Counted from the stretch's first letter, positions 18,076 through 27,634 are shown. The stretch is 64,000 bases of DNA from Bact-08 sp964533215 (GCA_964533215.1 CAZHLJ010000002.1:186001-250000), one strand, 5' to 3'. Notes: generated from the sequence alone by a model not told the origin. Made by a program: numbers and translations.

Positions 18076-18951
18076 TTATCTTTTTATCAGATTTAGAAGG
18101 TATTGCCCATATTGGTTCTTGATCATTGGTTGTGCGAGTTCTTCCAGTTTTCCGGCAGAAATCCAACCATTACTGAAAGCTATCTCTTCCAGACATGCTA
18201 TCTTTAGCCCTTGGCGCTTTTCAATTACTTCAACAAAATTTGAGGCATCAGACAAAGAGTCGTGTGTGCCGGTATCCAGCCATGCAAAACCTCGTCCAAG
18301 CAACTGAACCTTGAGCTCTTCATCTTTAAGGAACTCCTGATTGACGGTGGTAATCTCAAGTTCTCCTCGTGCAGATGGTTTAATCCGTTTTGCAACATCC
18401 ACGACCTTGTTAGGATAAAAGTATAAGCCTACAACTGCGTAGTTGCTTTTTGGCTCCTTGGGTTTCTCTTCAATGCTCAGCACTTTTCCGCCTTTGTCAA
18501 ATTCTGCCACGCCATATCTTTCAGGATCATTTACCCAATATCCGAATACTGTTGCTTTTGCATTAGTTTCCGCTGTCTTGACAGCATCCATCAACATGTT
18601 GGAGAAAGACTGCCCGTAAAAAATGTTGTCGCCAAGCACCAGACAAACAGAATCATTTCCAATAAATTTTTCTCCAATGATAAAGGCCTGGGCTAAACCG
18701 TCGGGAGAAGGCTGCTCTGCATACTCAAAATTAATCCCATAATCGCTACCGTTACCCAGTAATCTGCGAAAACCTGGCAGGTCGTCTGGCGTGGATATAA
18801 TGAGGATATCACGTATTCCGGCCAGCAGTAATACAGAAATGGGATAATAGACCATTGGCTTGTCATAAATAGGTAGCAATTGCTTTGAAACTCCTTTTGT
18901 TATAGGATAAAGGCGTGTTCCAGAACCGCCTGCGAGTACTATGCCCTTCAT
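18076..18951 (-). CDS. rfbA: Glucose-1-phosphate thymidylyltransferase
   Basis: First step of dTDP-L-rhamnose synthesis, forming dTDP-glucose from dTTP and glucose-1-phosphate. The nucleotide-binding loop LAGGSGTRLYPIT is at 6-18, followed by SKQLLPIYDKPMVYYP; EEKPKEPKSNYAVVGLYFY and FAWLDTGTHDSL are also typical. The ATG at 18951 gives MKGIVLAGG, the normal N-terminus; upstream codons are promoter sequence. First gene of a seven-gene operon ending at 13092. Confidence 0.96.
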   Translation of the reverse strand: MKGIVLAGGSGTRLYPITKGVSKQLLPIYDKPMVYYPISVLLLAGIRDILIISTPDDLPGFRRLLGNGSDYGINFEYAEQPSPDGLAQAFIIGEKFIGNDSVCLVLGDNIFYGQSFSNMLMDAVKTAETNAKATVFGYWVNDPERYGVAEFDKGGKVLSIEEKPKEPKSNYAVVGLYFYPNKVVDVAKRIKPSARGELEITTVNQEFLKDEELKVQLLGRGFAWLDTGTHDSLSDASNFVEVIEKRQGLKIACLEEIAFSNGWISAGKLEELAQPMIKNQYGQYLLNLIKR

Positions 18952-18973
18952 AAATTCTTGATATTTACTTAAA

Positions 18974-19005
18974 CAAATGTAGTAAAAATCAGTTGGGGAC
19001 ACAAA
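18974..19005 (-). promoter_or_regulatory. Promoter of the rfb-wlbA operon
   Basis: Reading the minus strand, TTTG (19005-19002), a 20-base spacer and TACATTTG (18981-18974) fit the Bacteroidetes promoter. The box ends 22 bases before the rfbA start. Confidence 0.7.
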
Positions 19006-19194
19006 TTGTGTGAAAATCACATGGAATTATGTCGATATATATTTAATTCAGAAATTTTACGACGTCTCTTGCCATGCTTCTTTTTATTACCAGATGAAAA
19101 TATATCTATTTCTAATTTTTTATGATTAATTTTATCAAATAATGTGCGTCCCCAAGTTAACACAAGTGAACAAAATTATTTAATACTAATTATT

Positions 19195-19719
19195 ATGAGA
19201 TTCAATGATAAAGTGGAGGATGTTTTAAACAAACAGATCAATGCCGAATTCTGGTCGGCATATATGTATCTTTCAATGTCTGCTTATTTTCAGGCAAAGG
19301 GACTGAAAGGTTTTGCAAACTGGATGAGAGTCCAATATCAGGAAGAGGTGACTCATGCGATTAAATTTTTTGATTATATCCTTGCAAGAGGAGGATATGT
19401 CAAGCTGGAAGCTATATCCAAGGTGCCAACAGAGTGGATAGGGATTGAAAATGTATTCGAGGAGACATACAAACACGAGTGCAAGGTTACAGATATGATT
19501 CATAACTGCTACGAAGTGGCAATGAACGAGAGAGACCATGCTACGAGCAATATGCTACAGTGGTATATAAACGAACAGGCTGAAGAGGAGCAAAATGTAA
19601 AAGACATCCTTGATCAGCTTAAGCTTATAGGAGAGGAGGGACAAGGAATCTATATGTTAGATAAAGAGTTGGCTACCAGAGTGTTTGTTGATTCAACCCA
19701 AACAGCAGTTCAGGCTTGA
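19195..19719 (+). CDS. Ferritin
   Basis: A 174-residue iron-storage ferritin (FtnA type), a four-helix protein expected to form 24-mers. Ferroxidase ligands are visible: Glu18 in NAEFWSAY, Glu51 and His54 in QEEVTHA, and further acidic residues in the ETYKHE and NEQAEEEQ helices. I chose the ATG at 19195 (MRFNDKVEDVLNKQI), the family's normal start; an upstream frame from 19144 has no family resemblance. The 174 bases before it show no clear promoter. The sensor kinase gene begins 40 bases downstream. Confidence 0.96.
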   Translation: MRFNDKVEDVLNKQINAEFWSAYMYLSMSAYFQAKGLKGFANWMRVQYQEEVTHAIKFFDYILARGGYVKLEAISKVPTEWIGIENVFEETYKHECKVTDMIHNCYEVAMNERDHATSNMLQWYINEQAEEEQNVKDILDQLKLIGEEGQGIYMLDKELATRVFVDSTQTAVQA

Positions 19720-19759
19720 TAGTACATTGATAGTTAAGCCCGTAAATAACTAAGGATAT

Positions 19760-21895
19760 ATGTTCCTGATCATATTTCAAAATATAACCATTCTTCTTAC
19801 GTTTTGTTTGCTTTACGATATGGTCTGGGGCAAAGAGAGTCGTTATACCAAGTTGTTGTATAAAATTTTTCTAGGTTTGATCATTGGCGTGATCGGAATA
19901 ATACTTATGAAAACGGCTTGGGTAATGCTGCCGGGTCTTGTATTCGATACTCGTTCAATTTTACTTGTTAATACAGGACTTTTTTTTGGTCCTATCCCTA
20001 CTTTAGTAGCTGTAATTATCACTTCTGTTTTCAGAATTTATATGGGGGGGCCGGGTGTTTACATGGGAGTTGCCGTTACTATATCTTCTGGAGCAATAGG
20101 CTACCTTTGGAAAAGATATCATCCGGACTGGAGAAAGGGCAATTATATAAGAGATCTGTTTATAGTAGGATACATAACCCATATTACCTTGCTTTTTTGG
20201 ACTATCCTACTGCCTCAAGAGCTTATTCTGGCCACTATTAAGAAGATGTTATTGCCGATATTGTTAATTTATCCGGTTGGGGTGGTTTTGTTCGGCAGAA
20301 TCCTTATAGGACGTATGTCCGGATGGAAGTTGAAAAATGAACTAAGACTAGCCGGGAACAGATATCAGACATTCATCAATGCCAATAAGGACTGTATGTT
20401 TGTTAAAGATGAACGGCAAAGGTATGTTATTGTCAATGACAAGATGTGTGAATTTTTCAATAGACCAAGGGAGGAGATTCTTGATATGACGGACTCAGAT
20501 CTGGCTTCCATGGATTTCGTAATTCCCTGCTCATCATCTGACATTAAGATTCTGAATGGAGAACCTTTGTTTACAGTTGAGGAGAAACTGGGCAATAGGT
20601 TGTATGAGGTCACCAAGTTCCCTGTGATTCTGCTCAAGGATAAGGTGGGAGTTGGAGGGATAATGGTTGATATAACAGAAAAGAAGAAGAAAAACGAGCT
20701 CCAGCAGGTTCTTCTTGATATGTCCAGAATTCCTATTGAAGATACTGATCTTAAAACTTTTTTAGGGAAAATTCATTCTCACATGAGAAGGGTTATCAAG
20801 TCGGATAATATATATATAGCGATATATCATAAAGAAGAGAATAAGTACAGTTTTCCTTACTACATAGACGAACGGGAGACTATAGCTAGCGATGAACGGG
20901 AGTCCATGGATGGATCCCTCACAGATTATATACGGGTGACAGGAAAGGGAAGACTTATCACAGCAGATGTGGAGGCAGATATTAACAAAGAATTCCCTCT
21001 GAAATTATATGGTGAGGAATCACCAGTATGGATGGGAGCCCCATTAATGAATTCCTCCCTAAAAGAGGTGATAGGAGTGGTGGCTGTCCAGGATTATAAC
21101 GATGTGAATGCATATAATCAGGATGATTTGTTGATTTTGGAAATCGTTGCCAGCAATATCGGTACGTTTATAGAGAGACTTACTAATCTGAACAAACTCA
21201 AAGCAGCAAAGAAAAAAGCTGAGGAGAGTGATCGCCTTAAGTCGGCATTTCTGGCAAATATCAGCCATGAGATTCGTACACCTCTTAATGGGATAATAGG
21301 TTTTACCGATATCCTGATGGAGGAAATAGAGGACCAGAGGCAAAAGGAATATGTCACTATTGTAAGTAATAGTGCTTACAGGCTACTTAACACTGTAAAT
21401 GACGTTATAGATATTGCAAAGATAGAGGCTGGACAGGTTTCCATACACAAGGAGATATTCGTGGTGGAGGAGGTATTAAGTCATGTCTATGCCTTTTTCA
21501 ATAGTCCTAAACTTCCTTTTGAGTTTATTCTTGATCGACCAATTGATGTAAGCCGGGAGATAAATACCGATAAGACAAAATTGCTCCAGATATTTTCCAA
21601 TCTTGTCAGCAACGCATTTAAATTCACATCGGAAGGGGCTGTAAGGTTTGGCTACAGGGTTGATAACGATCAGATGATTTTTTTTGTAAAGGATTCAGGA
21701 CTTGGTATTTCACAAGAAAATCAGGAAAAAATATTCACACGCTTTTTTCAGGTCCAGGGTGGAAATCAAAGGTCATATGAAGGCACCGGATTGGGGCTTT
21801 CAATAGTGAAAGAGTATGTGATGGCCTTGGGTGGTGAAATCTGGGTAGAGTCGGAACCTGGCGTAGGTACTCAGTTTTTCTTCACGATTGGTTGA
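19760..21895 (+). CDS. Membrane sensor histidine kinase (5TM-LYT, PAS, GAF)
   Basis: Inner-membrane sensor kinase. Residues 1-190 hold several membrane segments of the LytS/YhcK 5TM type (LFFGPIPTLVAVIITSVFRIYMGG). A PAS domain (about 205-310, YQTFINANKDCMFVKDE) and a GAF-like domain (about 330-475) follow. The dimerisation domain has SHEIRTPLNGIIGF with His503, and the ATPase domain ends with the G1/F/G2 boxes (DSGLGISQE, FTRFFQV, GTGLGLSIVKEY). There is no receiver domain and no response-regulator gene next to it, so its partner is elsewhere. The signal is unknown. Confidence 0.92.
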   Translation: MFLIIFQNITILLTFCLLYDMVWGKESRYTKLLYKIFLGLIIGVIGIILMKTAWVMLPGLVFDTRSILLVNTGLFFGPIPTLVAVIITSVFRIYMGGPGVYMGVAVTISSGAIGYLWKRYHPDWRKGNYIRDLFIVGYITHITLLFWTILLPQELILATIKKMLLPILLIYPVGVVLFGRILIGRMSGWKLKNELRLAGNRYQTFINANKDCMFVKDERQRYVIVNDKMCEFFNRPREEILDMTDSDLASMDFVIPCSSSDIKILNGEPLFTVEEKLGNRLYEVTKFPVILLKDKVGVGGIMVDITEKKKKNELQQVLLDMSRIPIEDTDLKTFLGKIHSHMRRVIKSDNIYIAIYHKEENKYSFPYYIDERETIASDERESMDGSLTDYIRVTGKGRLITADVEADINKEFPLKLYGEESPVWMGAPLMNSSLKEVIGVVAVQDYNDVNAYNQDDLLILEIVASNIGTFIERLTNLNKLKAAKKKAEESDRLKSAFLANISHEIRTPLNGIIGFTDILMEEIEDQRQKEYVTIVSNSAYRLLNTVNDVIDIAKIEAGQVSIHKEIFVVEEVLSHVYAFFNSPKLPFEFILDRPIDVSREINTDKTKLLQIFSNLVSNAFKFTSEGAVRFGYRVDNDQMIFFVKDSGLGISQENQEKIFTRFFQVQGGNQRSYEGTGLGLSIVKEYVMALGGEIWVESEPGVGTQFFFTIG

Positions 21896-21971
21896 TTTTC
21901 AATTAATGATGCAACCTTTCTATATCATTTTGCATCTTATTGATAATTAGATCTATTTTATTTGTTTGACT

Positions 21972-22445
21972 ATGAAAAGACGTATGTTGACCGTGTCAGG
22001 CTGGATACTGACGACATTGATTGGCGCTCTTGGATTTGGAGCATGTACTAAAAATATCGACTACTCTGTTGATGAATATGGATGTTCTCATGCCAAATAT
22101 AGTGTGAAGGGCAAGGTTGTTAACAATCTCGACTTGCCGATACCAGGCATCCAGATAGAAATTTATTATTCGCCCACTCCCCAACCATCTACCTTATTCC
22201 CCCCTTCTGTGGTTAAAACCGATTCGAACGGGAATTTCTCAAAATCTTATGGACTACGCCCTGCAGACATAAATCTGACTTTAAAAGTAACGGATATAGA
22301 TGGATTGTTGAACGTGCTTTATAAGTCTGCCAGCCAGGAGGTTCCTATGAAAATGAGTGAGCTTAAAGGCAAGAGCGGTATGTGGTACGAAGGCAGTGTC
22401 GAGAAAGAGGTGAAAATTGTATTGCAAAAGGATGACAAGCAATAA
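21972..22445 (+). CDS. Lipoprotein of a radical SAM/lipoprotein pair
   Basis: A 157-residue predicted lipoprotein: MKRRM start, hydrophobic segment and lipobox GFGAC (Cys25). The mature part begins with TKNIDYSVDEYGC, then SVKGKVVNNLDLPIPGIQIEIYY, which resembles a carboxypeptidase-regulatory-like beta-sandwich, with TDSNGNFSKSY. Putative lipoproteins of this kind occur beside a radical SAM enzyme in Bacteroidetes (the NCBI rSAM/lipoprotein families); the assignment rests on context and general resemblance. ATG at 21972 is preferred over TTG at 21966. Its last 14 bases overlap the radical SAM gene. The substrate or modified residue is unknown. Confidence 0.75.
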   Translation: MKRRMLTVSGWILTTLIGALGFGACTKNIDYSVDEYGCSHAKYSVKGKVVNNLDLPIPGIQIEIYYSPTPQPSTLFPPSVVKTDSNGNFSKSYGLRPADINLTLKVTDIDGLLNVLYKSASQEVPMKMSELKGKSGMWYEGSVEKEVKIVLQKDDKQ

Positions 22446-23529
22446 GTCTCTTTCGCCGGGCTTAAGGAAGAGCCTTTCTCTTAAACTTTTCAGCCAACTG
22501 AACAAAAACAGAGTGTCGGAACATAAGCTGACATCTCTTTTCTGGGAATGTACTCTAAGGTGTAATCTTAGCTGTCGACATTGCGGAAGCGATTGTAAGA
22601 AAACCGCAGAAAACCGGGATATGCCTTTTGAAGACTTTCTCTCGGTAATCGACAATATCACTCCACATATAAATCCCAATAATATGCTTGTCATCTTTAC
22701 AGGAGGAGAGGCACTTGTGCGTATGGATCTGGAAAAATGTGGTTATGAGCTTTATAAAAGAGGGTTTCCTTGGGGCGTAGTGACAAACGGAATGTTGCTC
22801 AACCGCGTCCGTCTTGATTCTCTTCTGGGCGCAGGATTACACTCAATCACAGTCAGCCTGGACGGATTTGAAGATGATCACAACTGGCTTAGGGGTAATC
22901 CTCTCAGTTTCAAAAACGCATCAGAAGGAATAAGGATGCTTGCCGGAGAGTCGGAGATTATCTGGGATGTGGTTACTTGCGTTAGTCCGAGGAACTATGA
23001 CAGGCTAGAGGATTTTAAAAACTATCTGATATCTTTAGGTGTAAGGAGCTGGCGGCTTTTTTCAATATTTCCTGTAGGAAGAGGGGCCGAAGATTCCGGC
23101 TTACAGCTATCGGACTCTCAATTTGTCGGGATGATGGAGTTCATAAAAAAGACACGGGCAGATGGGGTGATCATGGCATCTTATGGTTGTGAAGGTTTTC
23201 TTGGAAAGTATGAAGCGGAGGTAAGGGATAAATTCTTTAGCTGCCACGCCGGGGTCAATGTAGCCTCTGTTCTTGCTGACGGTTCGATTTCCGGATGTCC
23301 CAGTATACGTGCAAACTTTAATCAAGGAAACATATACAGCGATTCGTTCATTGATGTGTGGAATAACCGTTTTGAGAAATTCCGCGATAAGACATGGGCA
23401 AAAAAAGGGGAGTGTGAAAATTGCAAGCAGTTCCGTTACTGTCTGGGCAACGGCATGCATCTTAGGGATGAACAGGAAAATTTACTGGTCTGTCATTATC
23501 ATCGTATCGAGAGGGGGATCGGCTCCTGA
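22432..23529 (+). CDS. Radical SAM/SPASM enzyme of a lipoprotein-linked system
   Basis: The radical SAM cluster motif CNLSCRHC (Cys44, Cys48, Cys51) is followed by FTGGEALVRMDL and SLDGFEDDHNWLRG. The C-terminal third has a SPASM-type set of cysteines (FSCHAG, SGCPS, CENCKQFRYCLGN, VCHYH), which would bind auxiliary iron-sulfur clusters. Such proteins usually modify peptides or proteins. I chose ATG 22432, overlapping the lipoprotein gene by 14 bases, so the two are translationally coupled. That the lipoprotein is the substrate is inference. It is convergent with the patatin gene (10-base gap). Confidence 0.88.
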   Translation: MTSNKSLSPGLRKSLSLKLFSQLNKNRVSEHKLTSLFWECTLRCNLSCRHCGSDCKKTAENRDMPFEDFLSVIDNITPHINPNNMLVIFTGGEALVRMDLEKCGYELYKRGFPWGVVTNGMLLNRVRLDSLLGAGLHSITVSLDGFEDDHNWLRGNPLSFKNASEGIRMLAGESEIIWDVVTCVSPRNYDRLEDFKNYLISLGVRSWRLFSIFPVGRGAEDSGLQLSDSQFVGMMEFIKKTRADGVIMASYGCEGFLGKYEAEVRDKFFSCHAGVNVASVLADGSISGCPSIRANFNQGNIYSDSFIDVWNNRFEKFRDKTWAKKGECENCKQFRYCLGNGMHLRDEQENLLVCHYHRIERGIGS

Positions 23530-23539
23530 TGATGAAGAA

Positions 23540-24550
23540 TCATAGTTTTGCTACCAAAGAGTTTAATTTTTCGGTATTGTTGTCGATGTAAGATTTTGCA
23601 GCCTCTTTCAATGCCTTAATATTATTAGCGGAGGCGTTATCCATACGTGTGTCGGCATATAATAAGCGAGGTTCTATTCTTATGTAGTTTTCTGGTACAG
23701 AGGATGCTGTAAACAGTTGGCGTATTTGAAAATCGACTGTTTCGGTAACCGAGGATGTGAGAATGTCAATTATAGGTTGAAGCCAGCTAAGATATCCATA
23801 TTTGTGTGTCTTTTCCCACTGATATGACTTCTCTGTCTTTCCTGTGCCTATCGAGAGTAAACAGTAATCTCTGATTGTCAGTTCTGGCCATAACTTGACC
23901 GCTTCAACCACAGCACACATAGACGGGTTGTTTGCATATACACCTCCGTCTACAAGATGCCGGTCGGTCTTGTCTTTTGCGTAAATCCTGGCTGGCGGGA
24001 AGTATGTAGGTGCAGCTGAGGTTGATCGGGCAATATCACAGAGTTTGTAATCCGCGGCATCGCCATATTTTTTGACATTGTATTTGCTGAAAAACAGCGC
24101 TTTGCGTGTATTCATCTCATATGATGTTATCAGGCAATCTTTCATCACTTCAGAGATATAACTTTCTCCCATTGTTCTTTTGGAGAGTTCGTAAAGTGCG
24201 TCTTCCGAATATCTGCTCTTGAAAAGTCCTAGTCCGGACAAGAGCAATTGTTGAAATGATCTGTGAAATGAGGCAGGGCCGAGTTCAAGATAAAAATCCA
24301 ACACCTGTGCGGCTGAGTATTTTGGTCTGAAGGACCCGGCATCATCTTTAATAGCTGATTTGTCAGGAGTAAGATATAGGCAGGTAATGATTCCTCCTGT
24401 AGAGGTGCCGGCCAAAAGATCGAAGAAATCAGCAATTCTCAGGCTCTCATCCCGCTTTTCCTGTTGAAGCCTGGCTTCCAGATGAGCAAGGATGGTGGCA
24501 GGAATTATTCCTCGTATACCACCCCCGTCTAATGATAGGATTTTCTTCAT
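23540..24550 (-). CDS. Patatin-like phospholipase
   Basis: Predicted lipid acyl hydrolase with a Ser-Asp dyad. The oxyanion hole is DGGGIRG (8-14), the nucleophile elbow GTSTGG has Ser50, and the catalytic Asp201 is in VDGGVYANNPS. The ATG at 24550 gives MKKILSLDGGGIRG; upstream in-frame codons overlap the divergent promoter region. 336 residues, no signal peptide, so probably cytoplasmic. Similar proteins occur in CBASS (CapV), but no nucleotide cyclase lies nearby, so a defence role is not supported here. Confidence 0.9.
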   Translation of the reverse strand: MKKILSLDGGGIRGIIPATILAHLEARLQQEKRDESLRIADFFDLLAGTSTGGIITCLYLTPDKSAIKDDAGSFRPKYSAAQVLDFYLELGPASFHRSFQQLLLSGLGLFKSRYSEDALYELSKRTMGESYISEVMKDCLITSYEMNTRKALFFSKYNVKKYGDAADYKLCDIARSTSAAPTYFPPARIYAKDKTDRHLVDGGVYANNPSMCAVVEAVKLWPELTIRDYCLLSIGTGKTEKSYQWEKTHKYGYLSWLQPIIDILTSSVTETVDFQIRQLFTASSVPENYIRIEPRLLYADTRMDNASANNIKALKEAAKSYIDNNTEKLNSLVAKL

Positions 24551-24640
24551 AATGTTAAAGATACAAAATTCGTATGAAACAGGATGAACCAATTTTCCAA
24601 AAACTATTTACATTTGCACTTTGTTTCATATAAAATTATA

Positions 24641-25372
24641 ATGAATAAAACTGCTGACTACAAACTGACAATAATTGTCCCTGTATATAACGAAGAGGAT
24701 AATATATACTCCCTGGAAACCAAGCTGTCTGAATTTCTGTCTAATAATCAGGATTTTCCTACCTGTATACTTTTTGTTAACGATGGATCAAAAGATGATA
24801 GTTTTAACAGAATTCTTGAAGCATGCAAGCGTCAAAAAGATTTTTATTATATAAGTCTTGAGAAGAACAGTGGGTTAAGTGCTGCAATGAAAGCTGGCAT
24901 AGATGTCAGTTTTTCTACATATGTGGGTTATATTGATGCTGACCTTCAGACAACACCTGAGGACTTTCATTTGCTTCTTCCTTATGTTGCAGAATATGAG
25001 ATGGTTATGGGTATAAGAGCAAATCGTAAAGACTCTTTTGTAAAAAACATGTCTTCTAAAATTGCTAATAACTTCCGTCGGTTCATGACAAAAGACGGAG
25101 TCGAGGATACTGGTTGCCCATTGAAAATATTGCGGACAGATTATGCAAAGCGAATTCCACTTTTCAACGGCATGCATCGTTTTCTGCCAGCTCTCATCCA
25201 ACTTCAGTATGGGAAGGTAAAACAAGTTCCTGTAAGACATTTTCCCAGGGTTGCCGGTAAGTCTAAATACAATCTGAGAAACAGGCTTGTAGCACCATTT
25301 ATTGACTGTTTTGGATATAGGTGGATGAAAAAGAGATATATAAACTACAATGTAGGTCAAAACAATTTATGA
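24641..25372 (+). CDS. Family 2 glycosyltransferase (polyprenyl-phosphate type)
   Basis: GT-A fold glycosyltransferase resembling dolichyl/undecaprenyl-phosphate sugar transferases: LTIIVPVYNEEDNI, LFVNDGSKDDS, GLSAAMKAGI and the metal-binding YIDADLQTTPED. There is no C-terminal membrane pair. ATG at 24641 gives 243 residues and a normal N-terminus. A TACATTTG box at 24609-24616 may be its -7 element. Its stop overlaps the next start (ATGA), the first of a chain of overlaps in this four-gene operon. It probably makes the lipid-phosphate sugar donor for the GT39 enzyme. Confidence 0.88.
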   Translation: MNKTADYKLTIIVPVYNEEDNIYSLETKLSEFLSNNQDFPTCILFVNDGSKDDSFNRILEACKRQKDFYYISLEKNSGLSAAMKAGIDVSFSTYVGYIDADLQTTPEDFHLLLPYVAEYEMVMGIRANRKDSFVKNMSSKIANNFRRFMTKDGVEDTGCPLKILRTDYAKRIPLFNGMHRFLPALIQLQYGKVKQVPVRHFPRVAGKSKYNLRNRLVAPFIDCFGYRWMKKRYINYNVGQNNL

Positions 25373-26001
25373 TAATCTATGTAATCGGTTTTCTTGCTCA
25401 GGTATTTTTTGCTGCCCGCACTATTTTGCAATGGATATTATCTGAAAAGGCAAAGAGGGTTTTATCTCCGTCAATATATTGGATACTTAGTATACTCGGT
25501 TCATATCTTTTCTTCGTATATGGCTGGCTTCGTGACGATTTTGCAATAATACTTGGACAATTCATCTCTTACTATATCTATTTATGGAATCTTGACGAAA
25601 AAGGACTTTTCCGCAAATTACACGTCTCTGTCAGGATTCTTCTAATTGCCACACCTGTCATGGCTGTTGCGTTGGCAATAAACGATGCGCAGCTCTTTAT
25701 CCAGAACTTCCTGCAAAATGACAAAATCCCTTTGTGGTTAGTGATTTTTGGTTCGCTGGGTCAAATTATTTTTACCCTGAGATTTGTATACCAGTGGTTT
25801 TACTCAATGAAGAGAAAAGAATCATTGCTGCCATCCGGTTTTTGGATTATAAGCCTTATTGGCTCCAGTGTAATTGTAGCATACGGAATCATGCGTCTGG
25901 ATCCTGTCCTCATTCTTGGACAGTCATTCGGTTTTGTTGCCTATCTGCGTAATATCGTAATTGACAAAAAGAGCAAACTTACAGATGACATTCAGGGTTA
26001 A
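25369..26001 (+). CDS. Membrane protein with two LAB_N-type domains
   Basis: A 210-residue inner-membrane protein of about six helices. It has two copies of the small LAB_N domain named after the N-terminus of some lipid-A-disaccharide synthases: FAARTILQWILSEK (first half) and FTLRFVYQWFYSMKRKES (second half), each followed by a GS.....YG..R hairpin. Proteins of this type accompany GT2 and GT39 enzymes in many Gram-negative operons; some are flippase or accessory candidates, but function is not established. The start overlaps the GT2 stop by 4 bases and its end overlaps the GT39 gene by 17. Confidence 0.85.
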   Translation: MIIYVIGFLAQVFFAARTILQWILSEKAKRVLSPSIYWILSILGSYLFFVYGWLRDDFAIILGQFISYYIYLWNLDEKGLFRKLHVSVRILLIATPVMAVALAINDAQLFIQNFLQNDKIPLWLVIFGSLGQIIFTLRFVYQWFYSMKRKESLLPSGFWIISLIGSSVIVAYGIMRLDPVLILGQSFGFVAYLRNIVIDKKSKLTDDIQG

Positions 26002-27616
26002 ATATGGAATATACAGGGATTTTCTGCTATATATATTGCTTATAGCAGCGATTCTTCCGGCATTCGCCTTTAGAGACTTCACCCTTGACAATGAACTTAG
26101 ATATATGAGTATCGCTGATGAAGCTTTACGAAATGGTGACTTTTTTACATTCACAAATCATGGACTTGCCTATGCCGATAAACCTCCTTTGTATATTTGG
26201 CTGGTTATGCTTGGTAAGCTGATTTTCGGTACTCACAGTATGGTTTTTATGGGAATTTTCTCAATGATCCCGGCTCTGGTTATCCTTTTTGTAATGGATA
26301 GATGGGTGAAGAATCTTGTATCTGAGAATGATCGTTTTATTGGGAAAATGATGCTCATTACAAGTGGATACTTTTTAGGTTCCGCTATGGTCATGAGAAT
26401 GGATATGCTTATGTGTATGTTCATAGTATTATCGCTTTACACATTCTTCAGGATATACAGCGGAGAAGAGAGAGCCAAAGATAAGTATATGTTTGGGGTA
26501 TATGTGTTTATGGCGATATTTTCCAAAGGGCCTATAGGTATTTTAGTACCATTGCTTTCAACTGTTGTATTTCTGATTATCAAAGGGGATATTAAAACCA
26601 TAGGCAGATATTGGGGATGGAGAACACTCTCCATTTTGATTTCATGCTGTGGAATTTGGTTTCTTGGTGTTTTTGCTGAAGGTGGGTCGGAGTATCTTAA
26701 CAATTTAGTATTCAATCAGACTGTTAACCGTGCTGTAGACTCTTTTCACCACAAGGAGCCTTTCTATTACTATATGGAGGCAATTTGGTATTCTCTTGCT
26801 CCTTGGTCTTTCCTCTATTTAGGGGTTCTTTTGGTTGGTCTGAAAGATAAGTTGATGAAGACAGATTTGGAGAAGTTCTTTGTAATCATTGCCGTGACAA
26901 CCTTTGTGGTGCTCTCTATGGTGAGTTCTAAGATACAGATTTACATGCTTCCTGCATTTCCCTTTTTTGCATATATAGCTGTTCTATGGCTACCTAGATA
27001 TAAATCAAAGAAATGGGTGTTGCCATTGGTTGGGATACCCGCATTTCTCTTTTCATTGGTTCTGCCAGGAGTAGTTGTGGCAGGAGCTTTTCTAGGGCTA
27101 TCTGGCAGTATGCCTGTTCTGAAGAATTTTTTTGTAATATCAGCATCTCTTGTGCTATCGGCAACGGGGATATATTCGTTGATATTGATGTTTAGTATTG
27201 TACATCGTGGTGATAGATTAAACAGAGCTATAACTGCTATTGCATATGGAATGCTGTCAGCGATTTTCCTTTTCTCGTTTGCTATTCCTAAGCTAAACCC
27301 GTACATCGGAATGGGGGATTTATGTAAACAGGCAAAGGAGCAGGCAGAGCAACGGGGAGTTAGACATTATTACTATTACAATATCAAGCGATTCGAAAAT
27401 ACCGATGTATATCTTGGATCTCTTCCTGAAGAAATAAAGGAGGGAGGGCTTAAAAAAGAAAACACGAGAGATGCGGAACAGCCAGCTACCACGATCCAGT
27501 ATCCTGCAATTCTATTTTTCCGGGATAAAGATTTGCAAAAGAAACCTGAATTGTCGGATTATATTTCAGGTAAAGAAAAATATAGGGTTGGAGATTACTA
27601 TTTTGTAATTTTGTAG
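25985..27616 (+). CDS. Family 39 glycosyltransferase, ArnT-like
   Basis: Multi-spanning inner-membrane glycosyltransferase (GT39/ArnT-like, GT-C fold) of 543 residues that uses a polyprenyl-phosphate sugar. The first periplasmic loop has the catalytic acidic motif TLDNELRYMSIADEAL and then YADKPPLYIW, both typical. About eleven or more hydrophobic segments follow, then a short soluble C-terminus ending VGDYYFVIL. ATG 25985 overlaps the LAB_N gene. By analogy with ArnT it could add a sugar to lipid A or another surface lipid; the sugar may be a uronic acid because an epimerase follows after 18 bases. Confidence 0.88.
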   Translation: MTFRVKYGIYRDFLLYILLIAAILPAFAFRDFTLDNELRYMSIADEALRNGDFFTFTNHGLAYADKPPLYIWLVMLGKLIFGTHSMVFMGIFSMIPALVILFVMDRWVKNLVSENDRFIGKMMLITSGYFLGSAMVMRMDMLMCMFIVLSLYTFFRIYSGEERAKDKYMFGVYVFMAIFSKGPIGILVPLLSTVVFLIIKGDIKTIGRYWGWRTLSILISCCGIWFLGVFAEGGSEYLNNLVFNQTVNRAVDSFHHKEPFYYYMEAIWYSLAPWSFLYLGVLLVGLKDKLMKTDLEKFFVIIAVTTFVVLSMVSSKIQIYMLPAFPFFAYIAVLWLPRYKSKKWVLPLVGIPAFLFSLVLPGVVVAGAFLGLSGSMPVLKNFFVISASLVLSATGIYSLILMFSIVHRGDRLNRAITAIAYGMLSAIFLFSFAIPKLNPYIGMGDLCKQAKEQAEQRGVRHYYYYNIKRFENTDVYLGSLPEEIKEGGLKKENTRDAEQPATTIQYPAILFFRDKDLQKKPELSDYISGKEKYRVGDYYFVIL

Positions 27617-27634
27617 CGTAAAAAAATCACTAAG

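Noticed and set aside
23540..24550. Patatin as a CBASS effector
   Set aside because: No CD-NTase, ubiquitin-like or other defence gene is adjacent; the neighbours are glycosylation and radical SAM genes.
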